Source of the DNA: Candidatus Aminicenantota bacterium
GTDB lineage: Bacteria; Acidobacteriota; Aminicenantia; UBA2199
Length of the DNA stretch: 64,000 nucleotides
Direction: 5' to 3'
NCBI GenBank assembly: GCA_026393835.1
Contig: JAPKZK010000121.1
Location: forward strand, 62,001 to 126,000
Of the stretch, positions 49,320 to 57,917 are shown piece after piece. The translations under genes were made by a program, and so were the position numbers. Within the stretch, counting starts at the first letter, position 1. Each line of letters starts with the position of its first letter. The notes under the pieces were generated by a model that was given only the letters and a program-made list of their open reading frames with translations, was not told the DNA's origin and did no database searches.

Positions 49320-50433
49320 GATTTTAGTCGTCGGACAAACGCCCCCACCTTTTCACGGTCAATCCATCATGATCGACCTGATGTTGAAGGGCAACTATAA
49401 AGACATTAAATTGTACCACGTACGCATGCACTTCTCCAGGGGGATGGACGACGTCGGACGTTTCCAGCCTGGGAAAATGCTGCACCTGCTGGCCGTTATT
49501 ATGAAAATTATTTTCTACAAATTCCGGTACAATATCAAAGTGCTCTATTATCCCCCGGCCGGCCCCAACAAAGTCCCGGTGCTCAGGGATTTGATCATAC
49601 TCTTCTTTACCCGTTTCCTCTTCAAGCGGGTGATCTTCCATTTTCATGCCGGCGGCGTATCGACGTTTTACCAACAATTGCCCGCCCTTTTAAAATGGCT
49701 GTATCGCCGCTGTTATTTTGAACCGGATGCAGCGCTGCGGTTATCCGAATTCAACCCGGAAGACGGCGCGTTTCTCAAGGCCAAAAAAGAATTTATCGTG
49801 CCCAACGGGATCGCCGACCATGCTGTCGGTTTTAAACCGAAACCACCGGCAACAGCCGCAGGAAAATCTCCCTGCCGCATCCTATATGTCGGTGCATTGA
49901 AAGAGACCAAGGGCCTCATGGTGTTGATCGAAGCCTGCGGATTATTAAAAGAGCGGGGATTGGATTTCACGCTGCAGGCCGTGGGCGAATTTGAATCCAT
50001 TGCCTTCCGGATAGGGGTGCTGCTGAATGTGGCGCAATATTACTTAGACGAAATGGTGGAGTTTCCCGGCGTGTTGACAGGCGATGCCAAATTACAGCGG
50101 TACGCCAACGCGGATATTTTCTGTTACCCCACGTATTTCGAATCCGAGACTTTCGGTATTGCTTTGTTGGAAGCCATGCAATTCTCGCTGCCGGTAGTGG
50201 CCACTCGCTGGCGCGGCGTGCAGTCCGTCGTGCGGGACGGCGTTACCGGGTTCCTGGTCCCCATCAAAGACAGCGCCGCATTGGCGGATAAATTGGCATC
50301 CTTAATCACAAACCCGGGCCTGCGCACGGAAATGAGCGCCAAAAGCCGGGAAATCTTCCTCCGGGAATATACCCTGGAAAAATTCCATGAAAATATGGAG
50401 AAAGTATTCTTATCGGTAATACCCAAGGAGTAA
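49312..50433 (+). CDS. GT4 family glycosyltransferase
   Basis: 373 residues. ILVVGQTPPPFHGQSIMIDL (GT-B N-terminal loop), VLYYPPAGPNKVPVLRDLII, VIFHFHAGGVSTFYQQL, FIVPNGIAD, then ILYVGALKETKGLMVLIEAC, and ANADIFCYPTYFESETFGIA then LLEAMQFSLPVVATRWRGVQ, the GT4 donor-site signature with E-F-G-I-x-x-x-E. Retaining transferase acting at the cytoplasmic membrane. Overlaps the membrane protein gene by 8 bases. Confidence 0.87.
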   Translation: MNRILVVGQTPPPFHGQSIMIDLMLKGNYKDIKLYHVRMHFSRGMDDVGRFQPGKMLHLLAVIMKIIFYKFRYNIKVLYYPPAGPNKVPVLRDLIILFFTRFLFKRVIFHFHAGGVSTFYQQLPALLKWLYRRCYFEPDAALRLSEFNPEDGAFLKAKKEFIVPNGIADHAVGFKPKPPATAAGKSPCRILYVGALKETKGLMVLIEACGLLKERGLDFTLQAVGEFESIAFRIGVLLNVAQYYLDEMVEFPGVLTGDAKLQRYANADIFCYPTYFESETFGIALLEAMQFSLPVVATRWRGVQSVVRDGVTGFLVPIKDSAALADKLASLITNPGLRTEMSAKSREIFLREYTLEKFHENMEKVFLSVIPKE

Positions 50434-50443
50434 ATAAACAAGC

Positions 50444-51934
50444 ATGAAAATATTAAGAATCATTTGCCTGGTTTTGTTGTTGGTGCTATCCATTGTTTCC
50501 ATGTATGTGTATATACCCCTTATCCCTTTTAAGATTGCAGTCGTGGGGCTGCTGCTGCTGGGGGCGACGACTTATTACTTCGAAGGGCTATACCGGCTGG
50601 AGGACCTCCCGTTTTTGTTCCTTTTGGTGGGTACTTTCGTTTTCGGTAAGGCATTTTCTTTGCTGGGATTTACGGTCGCCGGCATTCCCATCTATGCTAC
50701 GGAATTACTGTTGTTCATTTCCCTGGGCCTGGTATTCCTGGGGGCGCGGAAAGCCCTGGCAAACTGGAAACAATCCCTGCCGCCGGGAATGATTGTCATC
50801 CTGCTCTTTTATGTGGCAATTGGAACAATTTATTTATTGGTAGGACTTAAAACCAGGGGTTCCATGGCGTTCCGGGATGTGGTGTTTTGCCATTACGCTT
50901 TACTAACCTTTGTGGCGGTCAATGTCCTGGACAACCGCGAGAAATTCAAATCCTTGCTGCCCATGTTTATCCCCGGCGTCGTTTTATTAATTGTGATCGG
51001 GATACTCAGGAACTTCGTACCCCCCGTGGGTGGTGTGGCGATATTACGGTTTACCTCCGCAACCAAGGCGTTTAATTGGGCGCTTATTTACGGGTTGATC
51101 GCCCTGGTGGTTTTAACTTTCTATGCCTTTAAAGAAAAAGAAAACTTCACCCGGAAACACAAGATCGCTGAAGGGTTTTTAATCTATTTAGGATTATTGT
51201 TTGTTGTAATGAGCGATGTCCGGGCCAGTTGGGCCGGGTTGATTATAGCGCTGGTGTTCCTGTGGATATTCTTGAAAAAAGAAATCAAGGTAATGATCAT
51301 CATTTTGCCCGTGCTGGTGGTATCGGTGTTCGTGATCGATTACGTGTTCGAACGGACCAAATTACTGGCGAAGTTATCCGAGGAAGTAGAGTCATTGCTG
51401 CCCGGGGCGGAGCGAACTTATCCCAAAATGAATATTATTTTCCGCATGCGCATCTGGAACCAGACGCTGGATAAAATCAAGGAAAAACCACTGTTGGGAT
51501 GGGGTTTCGGTTCGTTTCCGCGGTACATTGTCTGGGGCAAAGAGGCGCCCCAGGCGAAAGGGTTGGGCCCGGGTTCGATGGTTATTCCGCCCCATAATCA
51601 TTTGTTGGCGATTTTCTATAAAATGGGAATCGTGGGGTTGGCGTTTTTTATTGTGATTAATCTCTGGGTTTTCCTAGTGGGGGTGGGGTATATCAAAACC
51701 TGCCGCGACCCCTTTAACCGGCGGTTCCTGATCGCGGTCCTGGCGGGGTTCGTGTACTGGCACGGCGTGGCGTTCTTTTTCGATGTCCTGGAATCCCCGC
51801 CCACCGGGATTTTCTTATGGATATTGCTGGGCTGTATCATGGGAATCGTGCATATCGATAAAAACGGGGACCCGCGAAACACGCGAAACACACGAAAGGA
51901 AATGGAAGAAAAGGGGGCGCCGGTTGAATATTGA
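50444..51934 (+). CDS. O-antigen ligase/polymerase (Wzy/WaaL-like) membrane protein
   Basis: 496 residues, about 11 spans. The large periplasmic region and WGFGSFPRYIVW, then IPPHNHLLAIFYKMGIVGLA and FFIVINLW, match the Wzy_C / O-antigen ligase signature, where the conserved His (PPHNH) is needed for glycosyl transfer. The tail after the last span (KNGDPRNTRNTRKEMEEKGA) is translated from a CGCGAAACACGCGAAACACA repeat, so the native C-terminus appears altered. It polymerises or ligates the repeat unit in the periplasm; the second such protein lies at 55923. Confidence 0.75.
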   Translation: MKILRIICLVLLLVLSIVSMYVYIPLIPFKIAVVGLLLLGATTYYFEGLYRLEDLPFLFLLVGTFVFGKAFSLLGFTVAGIPIYATELLLFISLGLVFLGARKALANWKQSLPPGMIVILLFYVAIGTIYLLVGLKTRGSMAFRDVVFCHYALLTFVAVNVLDNREKFKSLLPMFIPGVVLLIVIGILRNFVPPVGGVAILRFTSATKAFNWALIYGLIALVVLTFYAFKEKENFTRKHKIAEGFLIYLGLLFVVMSDVRASWAGLIIALVFLWIFLKKEIKVMIIILPVLVVSVFVIDYVFERTKLLAKLSEEVESLLPGAERTYPKMNIIFRMRIWNQTLDKIKEKPLLGWGFGSFPRYIVWGKEAPQAKGLGPGSMVIPPHNHLLAIFYKMGIVGLAFFIVINLWVFLVGVGYIKTCRDPFNRRFLIAVLAGFVYWHGVAFFFDVLESPPTGIFLWILLGCIMGIVHIDKNGDPRNTRNTRKEMEEKGAPVEY

Positions 51935-51979
51935 AATCCGCCCGGATTTGTTTTACAATAAGGGTGTGAAGGAGCAGCG

Positions 51980-53341
51980 ATGAAAATAAAAAAAATAGAG
52001 CTTAAAGGTTATAACCAATTTAAAAACCTGGAGATAGATTTGACGTATCCCCAGGGGCATACAAAAGAAGGCAAACCGTTGGATAAAGTGTGCATTGTCG
52101 GTCAGAGTGGAACCGGGAAAACCAGTTTATTGCGTTTGATCAAATGGTTTGTATCCAGGGATAGGAATATCGACGGCAATCTCAAGCTGCCGCTTCCCCC
52201 TGATAACAGCATTTATATGGATGTTCAATTGCGTGGCGACCTGGATTTGAAAATTTTTTATCATGCCAATGAATTGAAATATGCCGATAAATCAAAGGAA
52301 TATATAAGCAGCGATCCGGCCAAAATATTTCCATCTTTTGAACATGAATTGGCAAAGATCAAACCTCTTCTTATTAATTACCCGGCGGACATGTTCAATG
52401 GGATGGGGATAAAGAATGAAAATGGAGACGGTTTAACCGCTCTCCGGGAATTGGAACTTAAGCAAATCATCGATTTTAATTTTGAAGATATCGGCAGGGT
52501 CTGGCTCTATATATTAAAAGATATTAAAGATCACCTGGCCCAGGAGTTAGTATTCACCAAACAAATAGCCGAAGTGGCCTCAAGAACGAGTTTCCAGGTA
52601 GAGGAAGTTGAGAAAAAAACCAAAGAATATAAAGAATGGATGGCGGCTAATCCCAGCCCCTTGAAAATCCTGGCGGAAAAATGCCTGGACCCGCTTCTCT
52701 ATAACATCGGTTTGAAAACCAAAACAGATATCGATAAGAATACGATACTGAACCTGGGATTTATCGAATTACAGACGTTATTTGGCGCTGAACTGCCCCA
52801 TGGTTTTTGGAGTACGGGAACACGCCAACTGGTACAAACAATGATTCCCCTCTTCCAATTAAAACCCAAAAATGCGATTATATTAATGGATGAACCGGAG
52901 CGGTCTTTGTACCCCGATATTCAAAGAAGTATCATCAATGCCTATGTCAAACTGGCCCCGAAGTGCCAATTTTTCTTTGCCACCCATTCACCTATCATCG
53001 CGTCCGCCTTCGAACCCTGGGAAATCGTCGAATTAAAATTCGATAAAGAAAATAAATACGCATACCGGGAATTGTATTTCGATGGCGACAACCACGTGGA
53101 TAATTACAAATACCACCCCGAATATTTGCGTTGGGACTCCATATTGAGGCATATATTCGACATGGAACAGGAAGGAAATAAAAAACGCAAAGATGCGCTG
53201 GAAGAACTTACGGAATTAATGAGCCGGATCGGTAAATTAAAAGAAAAAGCTGAATTGGATACGTCCGAAGGCAAAGAATTGGTCGATCGATACCTGGCGT
53301 TGGGTGTAAAGCTGGATTGGCGCATCCAGGGGGCTGAATGA
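51980..53341 (+). CDS. Septu PtuA-like ATPase
   Basis: 453 residues. ABC/SMC-like AAA ATPase: IKKIELKGYNQFKNLEIDLT start, Walker A CIVGQSGTGKTSLLRLI, a helical insertion, HGFWSTGTRQLVQTMIPLFQ (signature-like), Walker B NAIILMDEPERSLYPDIQRS and the switch FFFATHSPIIASAFEPWEIV. Closest to OLD/PtuA-type single-gene ATPases of defence systems. The next gene overlaps by 4 bases (ATGA) and encodes an HNH-like protein, giving the PtuA-PtuB layout of Septu. AGGAG lies 6 bases before the ATG. It sits between O-antigen genes. Confidence 0.7.
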   Translation: MKIKKIELKGYNQFKNLEIDLTYPQGHTKEGKPLDKVCIVGQSGTGKTSLLRLIKWFVSRDRNIDGNLKLPLPPDNSIYMDVQLRGDLDLKIFYHANELKYADKSKEYISSDPAKIFPSFEHELAKIKPLLINYPADMFNGMGIKNENGDGLTALRELELKQIIDFNFEDIGRVWLYILKDIKDHLAQELVFTKQIAEVASRTSFQVEEVEKKTKEYKEWMAANPSPLKILAEKCLDPLLYNIGLKTKTDIDKNTILNLGFIELQTLFGAELPHGFWSTGTRQLVQTMIPLFQLKPKNAIILMDEPERSLYPDIQRSIINAYVKLAPKCQFFFATHSPIIASAFEPWEIVELKFDKENKYAYRELYFDGDNHVDNYKYHPEYLRWDSILRHIFDMEQEGNKKRKDALEELTELMSRIGKLKEKAELDTSEGKELVDRYLALGVKLDWRIQGAE

Positions 53342-53991
53342 GGAAAATCGATAAAACCATTTTGCTCTCCACCCAATACCAAAATTGGTTGGAGCGCTTA
53401 AATCAAGATAAAGTAAAACATCCGGCCCAAAGTGATAAATATTATGATGATGTCGTAATGAACTTGCTCCATTGTCAAAAGGGAGTGTGTGCGTATACGG
53501 AGATGATCGTTTGTAACCCGGCGTTAGTAAACGAAGATAAATGGGAAAACGGCAGGTACAAGCCCGAAAAAATCGAGCGGTTCGGCAGCCTGGAACACTT
53601 TGATCCACGATTGAAAAAAGATAAATACTGGGAATGGGATAACCTCTTTGTGGTTTCCCTGGATATTAATGTAAAAAAAGGAGATAAAGAGGTTGATGAG
53701 ATATTGAAACCCGATTCACCTGCCTATGATCCATTTAAATTATTGGAGTATAATGAACAAACCCATCTTTTTGTACCGCATCGCGATATCGAAGATAACT
53801 CTTTAAGAGAACGAATCAAGAAAATGATCAAGGTACTCCGGATAAACCACGACACCGTTTGTTATAAACGGAAAACCTTTTTCTACCAAATTAACTGGCA
53901 AGGTAAAGCGGACAGGACGATAAGAATCGATCGTTTCTTCACGGCGTATCAAATGGTCATGGATGCAAAACAGAAAAACAATGCAATTTGA
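53338..53991 (+). CDS. Septu PtuB-like HNH endonuclease
   Basis: 217 residues. HNH-like core: CQKGVCAYTEMIV, then FGSLEHFDPRLKKDKYWEWD then NLFVVSLDINVKKGDKEVDE. The EHF-P, W-x-N-L and N-x-x-K positions match PtuB/TIGR02646-type HNH proteins, but the usual second Cys pair (CxxCN) is missing, so zinc binding may be lost. The protein continues with PDSPAYDPFKLLEYNEQTHL, typical of that family. Septu degrades nucleic acid after phage infection. Overlaps the ATPase upstream by 4 bases and the WecG-like gene downstream by 11. Confidence 0.65.
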   Translation: MRKIDKTILLSTQYQNWLERLNQDKVKHPAQSDKYYDDVVMNLLHCQKGVCAYTEMIVCNPALVNEDKWENGRYKPEKIERFGSLEHFDPRLKKDKYWEWDNLFVVSLDINVKKGDKEVDEILKPDSPAYDPFKLLEYNEQTHLFVPHRDIEDNSLRERIKKMIKVLRINHDTVCYKRKTFFYQINWQGKADRTIRIDRFFTAYQMVMDAKQKNNAI

Positions 53992-54736
53992 AAAAAGAAA
54001 TTTATTCGGCATCGAATACGCCATAGTAGATTATGAGTCCGTGTCCGACATTATTATAGAGAAAGCTGCAAATCATAAGAGCTTTGGGGTCTCTGCTTTG
54101 GCAGTGCACGGACTGGTGACATCCGTCAAAGACAAAACCGTCGGCGACCGGGTAAAGAAAATCGATATGGTGGTCCCGGACGGCCAACCGGTGCGCTGGG
54201 CTTTGAATAGTTTCCATAAAGTGGGTATGAAAGACCGCGTCTACGGCCCCACCTTAACTCTTCATGTGCTGGAAAAGGCTTCGCAAGAACGCTTAAATGT
54301 CTATCTTTACGGCAGCACGGAAAAGACGTTAACGGCTTTTTCCACTTTTATCAAAGCGAATTATCCCGGCGTGAATCTTTGTGGTATCCACGTGGACCGG
54401 TTCCGGGACGCGACTCCCGAAGAGGATGCGGCGGATATCGAAAAAATCAACCGGGCCGGGACGCACATCGTCCTGGTGGGCCGCGGGTGCCCGCGGCAGG
54501 AAATATGGGTGGCGGACCACCTGGGAAAAGTCCAAGCCGCCATGATGGCCGTCGGCGCGGCCTTTGATTTCCATGCCGGTACGGTGAAACAAGCGCCCCA
54601 ATGGATGCAGGACCACGGCCTGGAATGGTTTTACCGCCTTATAAAAGAACCCCGCCGTTTATGGAAACGCTACTTCACCACCAATAGCTATTTCATCTAT
54701 CTAGCCATAAAACATAAATTATTAAAAAGGAAATGA
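53981..54736 (+). CDS. WecG/TagA/CpsF family glycosyltransferase
   Basis: 251 residues, GT26. Adds a ManNAc-type or other hexose to an undecaprenyl-PP-linked sugar. Motifs: KSFGVSALAVHGLVTS, MVVPDGQPVRWALNSF, YGPTLTLHVLEKA, VYLYGSTEKTLTAFSTFIKA, LVGRGCPRQEIWVADHLGKV then GAAFDFHAGTVKQAPQWMQD, and GLEWFYRLIKEPRRLWKRY. All diagnostic. The ATG at 53981 lies within the 3' end of the HNH gene, so the two are co-translated. Confidence 0.88.
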   Translation: MQFEKRNLFGIEYAIVDYESVSDIIIEKAANHKSFGVSALAVHGLVTSVKDKTVGDRVKKIDMVVPDGQPVRWALNSFHKVGMKDRVYGPTLTLHVLEKASQERLNVYLYGSTEKTLTAFSTFIKANYPGVNLCGIHVDRFRDATPEEDAADIEKINRAGTHIVLVGRGCPRQEIWVADHLGKVQAAMMAVGAAFDFHAGTVKQAPQWMQDHGLEWFYRLIKEPRRLWKRYFTTNSYFIYLAIKHKLLKRK

Positions 54737-54797
54737 AAAACATGCCCACTTCGTGTAAATTCATGTAATTCGTGGGCAGAAAAAATAGGAGTTGAAC

Positions 54798-55856
54798 ATG
54801 CGAAAAATGTTAGTTACAGGATCCAGTGGCTTGATCGGAAGCGAAGTGGTATCATTCTTTGCCGAGCAAGGTTGGGAAATTCACGGGATCGACAACAATA
54901 TGCGGGCGGATTTCTTCGGACCTCAAGGAGATACGCGCTGGAACCAGGAACGTTTGAAGGAAACTTATCCTAATTTCCATCACCACGAGATCGATATCAG
55001 GGACAGGCAAAGTGTGCTGGAATGTGTGAAACAATTGAAACCCGACGCCATCGTACATACGGCGGCGCAGCCCAGTCATGACCTGGCCGCTTCGCGGCCG
55101 TTTGATGATTTTGATGTCAATGCCGTGGGTACGCTGAATTTATTGGAAGCCAACCGCCGGACCAACCCGGAGATTCCTTTTGCACACCTCTCCACCAATA
55201 AAGTATACGGCGATGCGCCCAATGAATTGAAACTGGATGAACTGGAAACCCGTTGGGATTATGCGGACCCGGGGTATTACAACGGCATTAAAGAGGATTT
55301 CCGCATCGACCGGTCCAAGCATTCTCTGTTTGGGGCGTCCAAGGTGGCGGGCGATATTATGGTGCAGGAGTATGGCCGTTATTTTAATATGCCGTCCTGT
55401 TGTTTGCGGGGAGGGTGTTTGACTGGCCCCAGCCACAGCGGCGTGGAGTTGCACGGGTTCTTGAGTTACCTGATCAAGTGCAACGTGGAAGGGAAGAAAT
55501 ACAATATTTTCGGCTACAAAGGCAAGCAGGTGCGGGATAATATTCATTCTTACGACGTGACGCGGTTTATCGATGCGTTTTTGAAAGCCCCGCGTGTGGC
55601 CGAAGTATATAACCTGGGCGGCGGCAGGGGTAATTCGGTTTCCATCCTGGAAGCGTTTAAAATGATCGAGTCTATTTCCGGTAAGAAAATGATCTCCGAG
55701 TATGTGGATAAGAATAGGGAAGGGGATCATATTTGTTACATCTCGGACTTAAGCAAGATGAAGGCGCATTATCCCGGCTGGGATATCAGCAAGAATTTGC
55801 AGACCATTTTTGAAGAGATTTATGCCGCCTGGGAAAAACGAGCGGCGCAAAAATAA
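54798..55856 (+). CDS. CDP-paratose 2-epimerase (tyvelose epimerase)-like SDR
   Basis: 352 residues. MLVTGSSGLIGSEVVSFFAE, IHGIDNNMRADFFGPQGDT, DAIVHTAAQPSHDLAASRPF then DDFDVNAVGTLNLLEA, FAHLSTNKVYGDAPNELKLD, HSLFGASKVAGDIMVQEYGR and LRGGCLTGPSHSGVELHGFL are nearly all hallmarks of CDP-tyvelose 2-epimerase (RfbE). This fits rfbF upstream (CDP-glucose). The ATG at 54798 follows AGGAG by 6 bases. RfbG/RfbH/RfbS partners are not in view, so a different CDP-linked substrate is possible. Confidence 0.8.
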   Translation: MRKMLVTGSSGLIGSEVVSFFAEQGWEIHGIDNNMRADFFGPQGDTRWNQERLKETYPNFHHHEIDIRDRQSVLECVKQLKPDAIVHTAAQPSHDLAASRPFDDFDVNAVGTLNLLEANRRTNPEIPFAHLSTNKVYGDAPNELKLDELETRWDYADPGYYNGIKEDFRIDRSKHSLFGASKVAGDIMVQEYGRYFNMPSCCLRGGCLTGPSHSGVELHGFLSYLIKCNVEGKKYNIFGYKGKQVRDNIHSYDVTRFIDAFLKAPRVAEVYNLGGGRGNSVSILEAFKMIESISGKKMISEYVDKNREGDHICYISDLSKMKAHYPGWDISKNLQTIFEEIYAAWEKRAAQK

Positions 55857-55922
55857 TTTGAATGATTGATTTATCTATCGATTGCTGATATCTTTATAAA
55901 GATAAAAATAACAGGAGGTTAT

Positions 55923-57173
55923 GTGCGGTTGGTTCGTCGGTTCGATTGGGTCCAGTTGGCGGTGTTGGTATTGCTGTCGCCGGTGTTTCTTTTTCCCAGG
56001 GAACAATGGGCCTGGGTTTTGGCGATCGTCCCCCTGCTGATGGCGGCCCGAAGGATTGTTAATAAGAAATTTATCGAACGAACCATCATCGATATTCCTT
56101 TGCTGGTGATATTGGTCATGGTGCTTATCACCACGGTGTGGAAAGCGAATCCTTTGCACGGTTTACCTAAAATCGCCGGCCTCCTGCTGGGCGTAGGCCT
56201 TTTCTATGCGGTTACGGCCGTATTGAAAACGGAAAAACTTATAAAAATAGCAACCATCTTGTTCCTTTGCGGCGGAGTTTTGTTTTCATTATTAGGGGTA
56301 GTGGGGATGTTTACTTTCAAAGTCAAATACCTCACGCTGCTGATGAAACTAAAAGAGTGGCTGCCGCGGATTCATTTCAATCTGCCCGGCGCAGAGGAGG
56401 GGTTCCATCCCAACGCCGTGGGCGGAACGCTGGTGTTGATTATTCCCCTGTTTATGGTTTTGCTTTTTGCGTACCTATGGAAGAAAATAGGGGAAAAGGC
56501 GTCCATCGCCGCCGGAAACCGTTTGATGCAATTGTTCTTATTGGCGGGATTGGCGATTACATTGTGCGTGCTGCTGTTGACGCAGTCGCGGGGCGCGTGG
56601 CTCGGTCTGCTGCTGGCGTGTGTAATTGGATTTTTCCTGTTCCTTTTAAAAAGAAAGGTGTTCCTCATTGTTTTCCTGGTGGGGATATTGCTATTCGCGT
56701 TCGTTATTGCGCCGTCTCTGCTGGAAAACGACCAGGTTCGCCTAACCACCCGGCAAGCGGAAGGAACATTTTTCTTTCGTATCCAATTATGGAATGTGGT
56801 TTTGCCCATGATCCATGAAAACCCTTTGTTGGGCATTGGGTTGAATGAGTTCCGCTATCATTATGAAGTGAAGCGGGAACTTTCGCATCCGCATAATAAG
56901 TTGTTGTTATTGGCGGTGGAGTTGGGCTTGCCGGGGCTAATCGCTTACCTGGCGCTGTTGGGCTGCGTGGGTGTTGCGGTGGTGCGGATATGGAAGAAAC
57001 CGGGGAACGAATGGTTGTCATTGGCGGCGTTGGGGTTGGGATGCGGGCAATTGGCGCATTTTATTTTTGAAATGACGGATGCCGTGCCTTTGGGCGCTAA
57101 AGTAAACGTGTTTTTCTGGCTTTCGTTGGCGCTGGTTATGGCGATATATAACTATACATATCAAAATGATTGA
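55923..57173 (+). CDS. Second O-antigen ligase/polymerase-like membrane protein
   Basis: 416 residues, about ten spans. Motifs GAWLGLLLACVIGFFLFLLK, FFFRIQLWNVVLPMIHENPL then LGIGLNEFRYHYEVKRELS, and HPHNKLLLLAVELGLPGLIA (catalytic-type His in HPHNK) match Wzy_C/WaaL-like proteins. The start is a GTG at 55923 immediately after AGGAGG (55913-55918); an upstream TTG would precede that site. Together with 50444 the cluster has two such enzymes, one perhaps the polymerase and the other a ligase. Overlaps the next gene by 8 bases. Confidence 0.75.
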   Translation: MRLVRRFDWVQLAVLVLLSPVFLFPREQWAWVLAIVPLLMAARRIVNKKFIERTIIDIPLLVILVMVLITTVWKANPLHGLPKIAGLLLGVGLFYAVTAVLKTEKLIKIATILFLCGGVLFSLLGVVGMFTFKVKYLTLLMKLKEWLPRIHFNLPGAEEGFHPNAVGGTLVLIIPLFMVLLFAYLWKKIGEKASIAAGNRLMQLFLLAGLAITLCVLLLTQSRGAWLGLLLACVIGFFLFLLKRKVFLIVFLVGILLFAFVIAPSLLENDQVRLTTRQAEGTFFFRIQLWNVVLPMIHENPLLGIGLNEFRYHYEVKRELSHPHNKLLLLAVELGLPGLIAYLALLGCVGVAVVRIWKKPGNEWLSLAALGLGCGQLAHFIFEMTDAVPLGAKVNVFFWLSLALVMAIYNYTYQND

Positions 57174-57861
57174 AATCGTAAAAATAAACTGGGTGTTGAT
57201 GGCCGGTCACGCCTGCTGGGTGTTGGGGGCGGCCGTTATTTTAACTCTTTTGTCCGTCATGGAATTCTCACGTTCTAACCGTAAGGTTCCCGTGAAAATG
57301 TTCGGGGTAAGCGCGGTTAGCGTGGGATTGATTGTACTGGGAGTTTTGCTGCTCAATTTTAAGATTCCTACCTCGAAGTTGTTGGTTTCCAGGGTAACGG
57401 GTTTGAATGAAGGCGCATTGGCGACCTGTGATGTTTCGGTTTCTTTCCCGGTGAGCGATATTAAGATGGATGAGTTGAATGGGAGGCATGAGCGGAACAC
57501 GACGGCGATATTGGATAATACGTTGGCGTTATTTTATGATGGTTTTATGGTTACGCCGCTGGTAAAGTTCAAGCCGGGGGAGTATGAAGTGGAGTTCAGT
57601 GCGCGGGGGACCAAAGCGTTGGATGAGTATGCGGCGGTGAAGGTAGAGTTTGAAGAATTGGAGGGGCAATACCTGATCGTAAAGACCCGTAGTTTTATCG
57701 TTTTAACCTCAGCCATGGAAAAGCGGGAAATGAAGTTCTCCGTAACAGGTCTCGGTATAGGCAGGATAAAGATTTCCTTTGTCAATGACGATTTGGAAGC
57801 GGGAGGTAAGAGGGACCGCAACGTATGGATAAAAGATATAGGAATAATCAAAAGTTTTTGA
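57166..57861 (+). CDS. Membrane-anchored protein of unknown function with beta-rich domain
   Basis: 231 residues. Two hydrophobic segments at about 10-32 and 47-64 (WVLMAGHACWVLGAAVILTL, VSVGLIVLGVLLLNF) are followed by a ~155-residue extracytoplasmic domain. That domain has alternating beta strands: YEVEFSARGTKALDEYAAVK, MKFSVTGLGIGRIKISFVND, NVWIKDIGI. Such a C-terminal pattern resembles carbohydrate-binding or jelly-roll domains. The last residues (KSF) and the stop lie in a 60 bp hairpin element read in another frame. No family recognised; probably a surface-assembly helper. Confidence 0.5.
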   Translation: MIEIVKINWVLMAGHACWVLGAAVILTLLSVMEFSRSNRKVPVKMFGVSAVSVGLIVLGVLLLNFKIPTSKLLVSRVTGLNEGALATCDVSVSFPVSDIKMDELNGRHERNTTAILDNTLALFYDGFMVTPLVKFKPGEYEVEFSARGTKALDEYAAVKVEFEELEGQYLIVKTRSFIVLTSAMEKREMKFSVTGLGIGRIKISFVNDDLEAGGKRDRNVWIKDIGIIKSF

Positions 57862-57907
57862 AGGTCCAGGAAACTTTTTTCAAAAAGTTTCCTGGTCGCC
57901 GGAGGCA
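57848..57907. repeat. 60 bp hairpin element, intergenic copy
   Basis: Perfect stem CCAGGAAACTTTTT / AAAAAGTTTCCTGG with loop TTC. Starts TCAAAAGTTTTTG and ends CGCCGGAGGCAT. It supplies the stop codon of the preceding gene and ends 10 bases before the ATG of the sugar transferase. Confidence 0.85.
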
Positions 57908-57917
57908 TTAAAATAGG

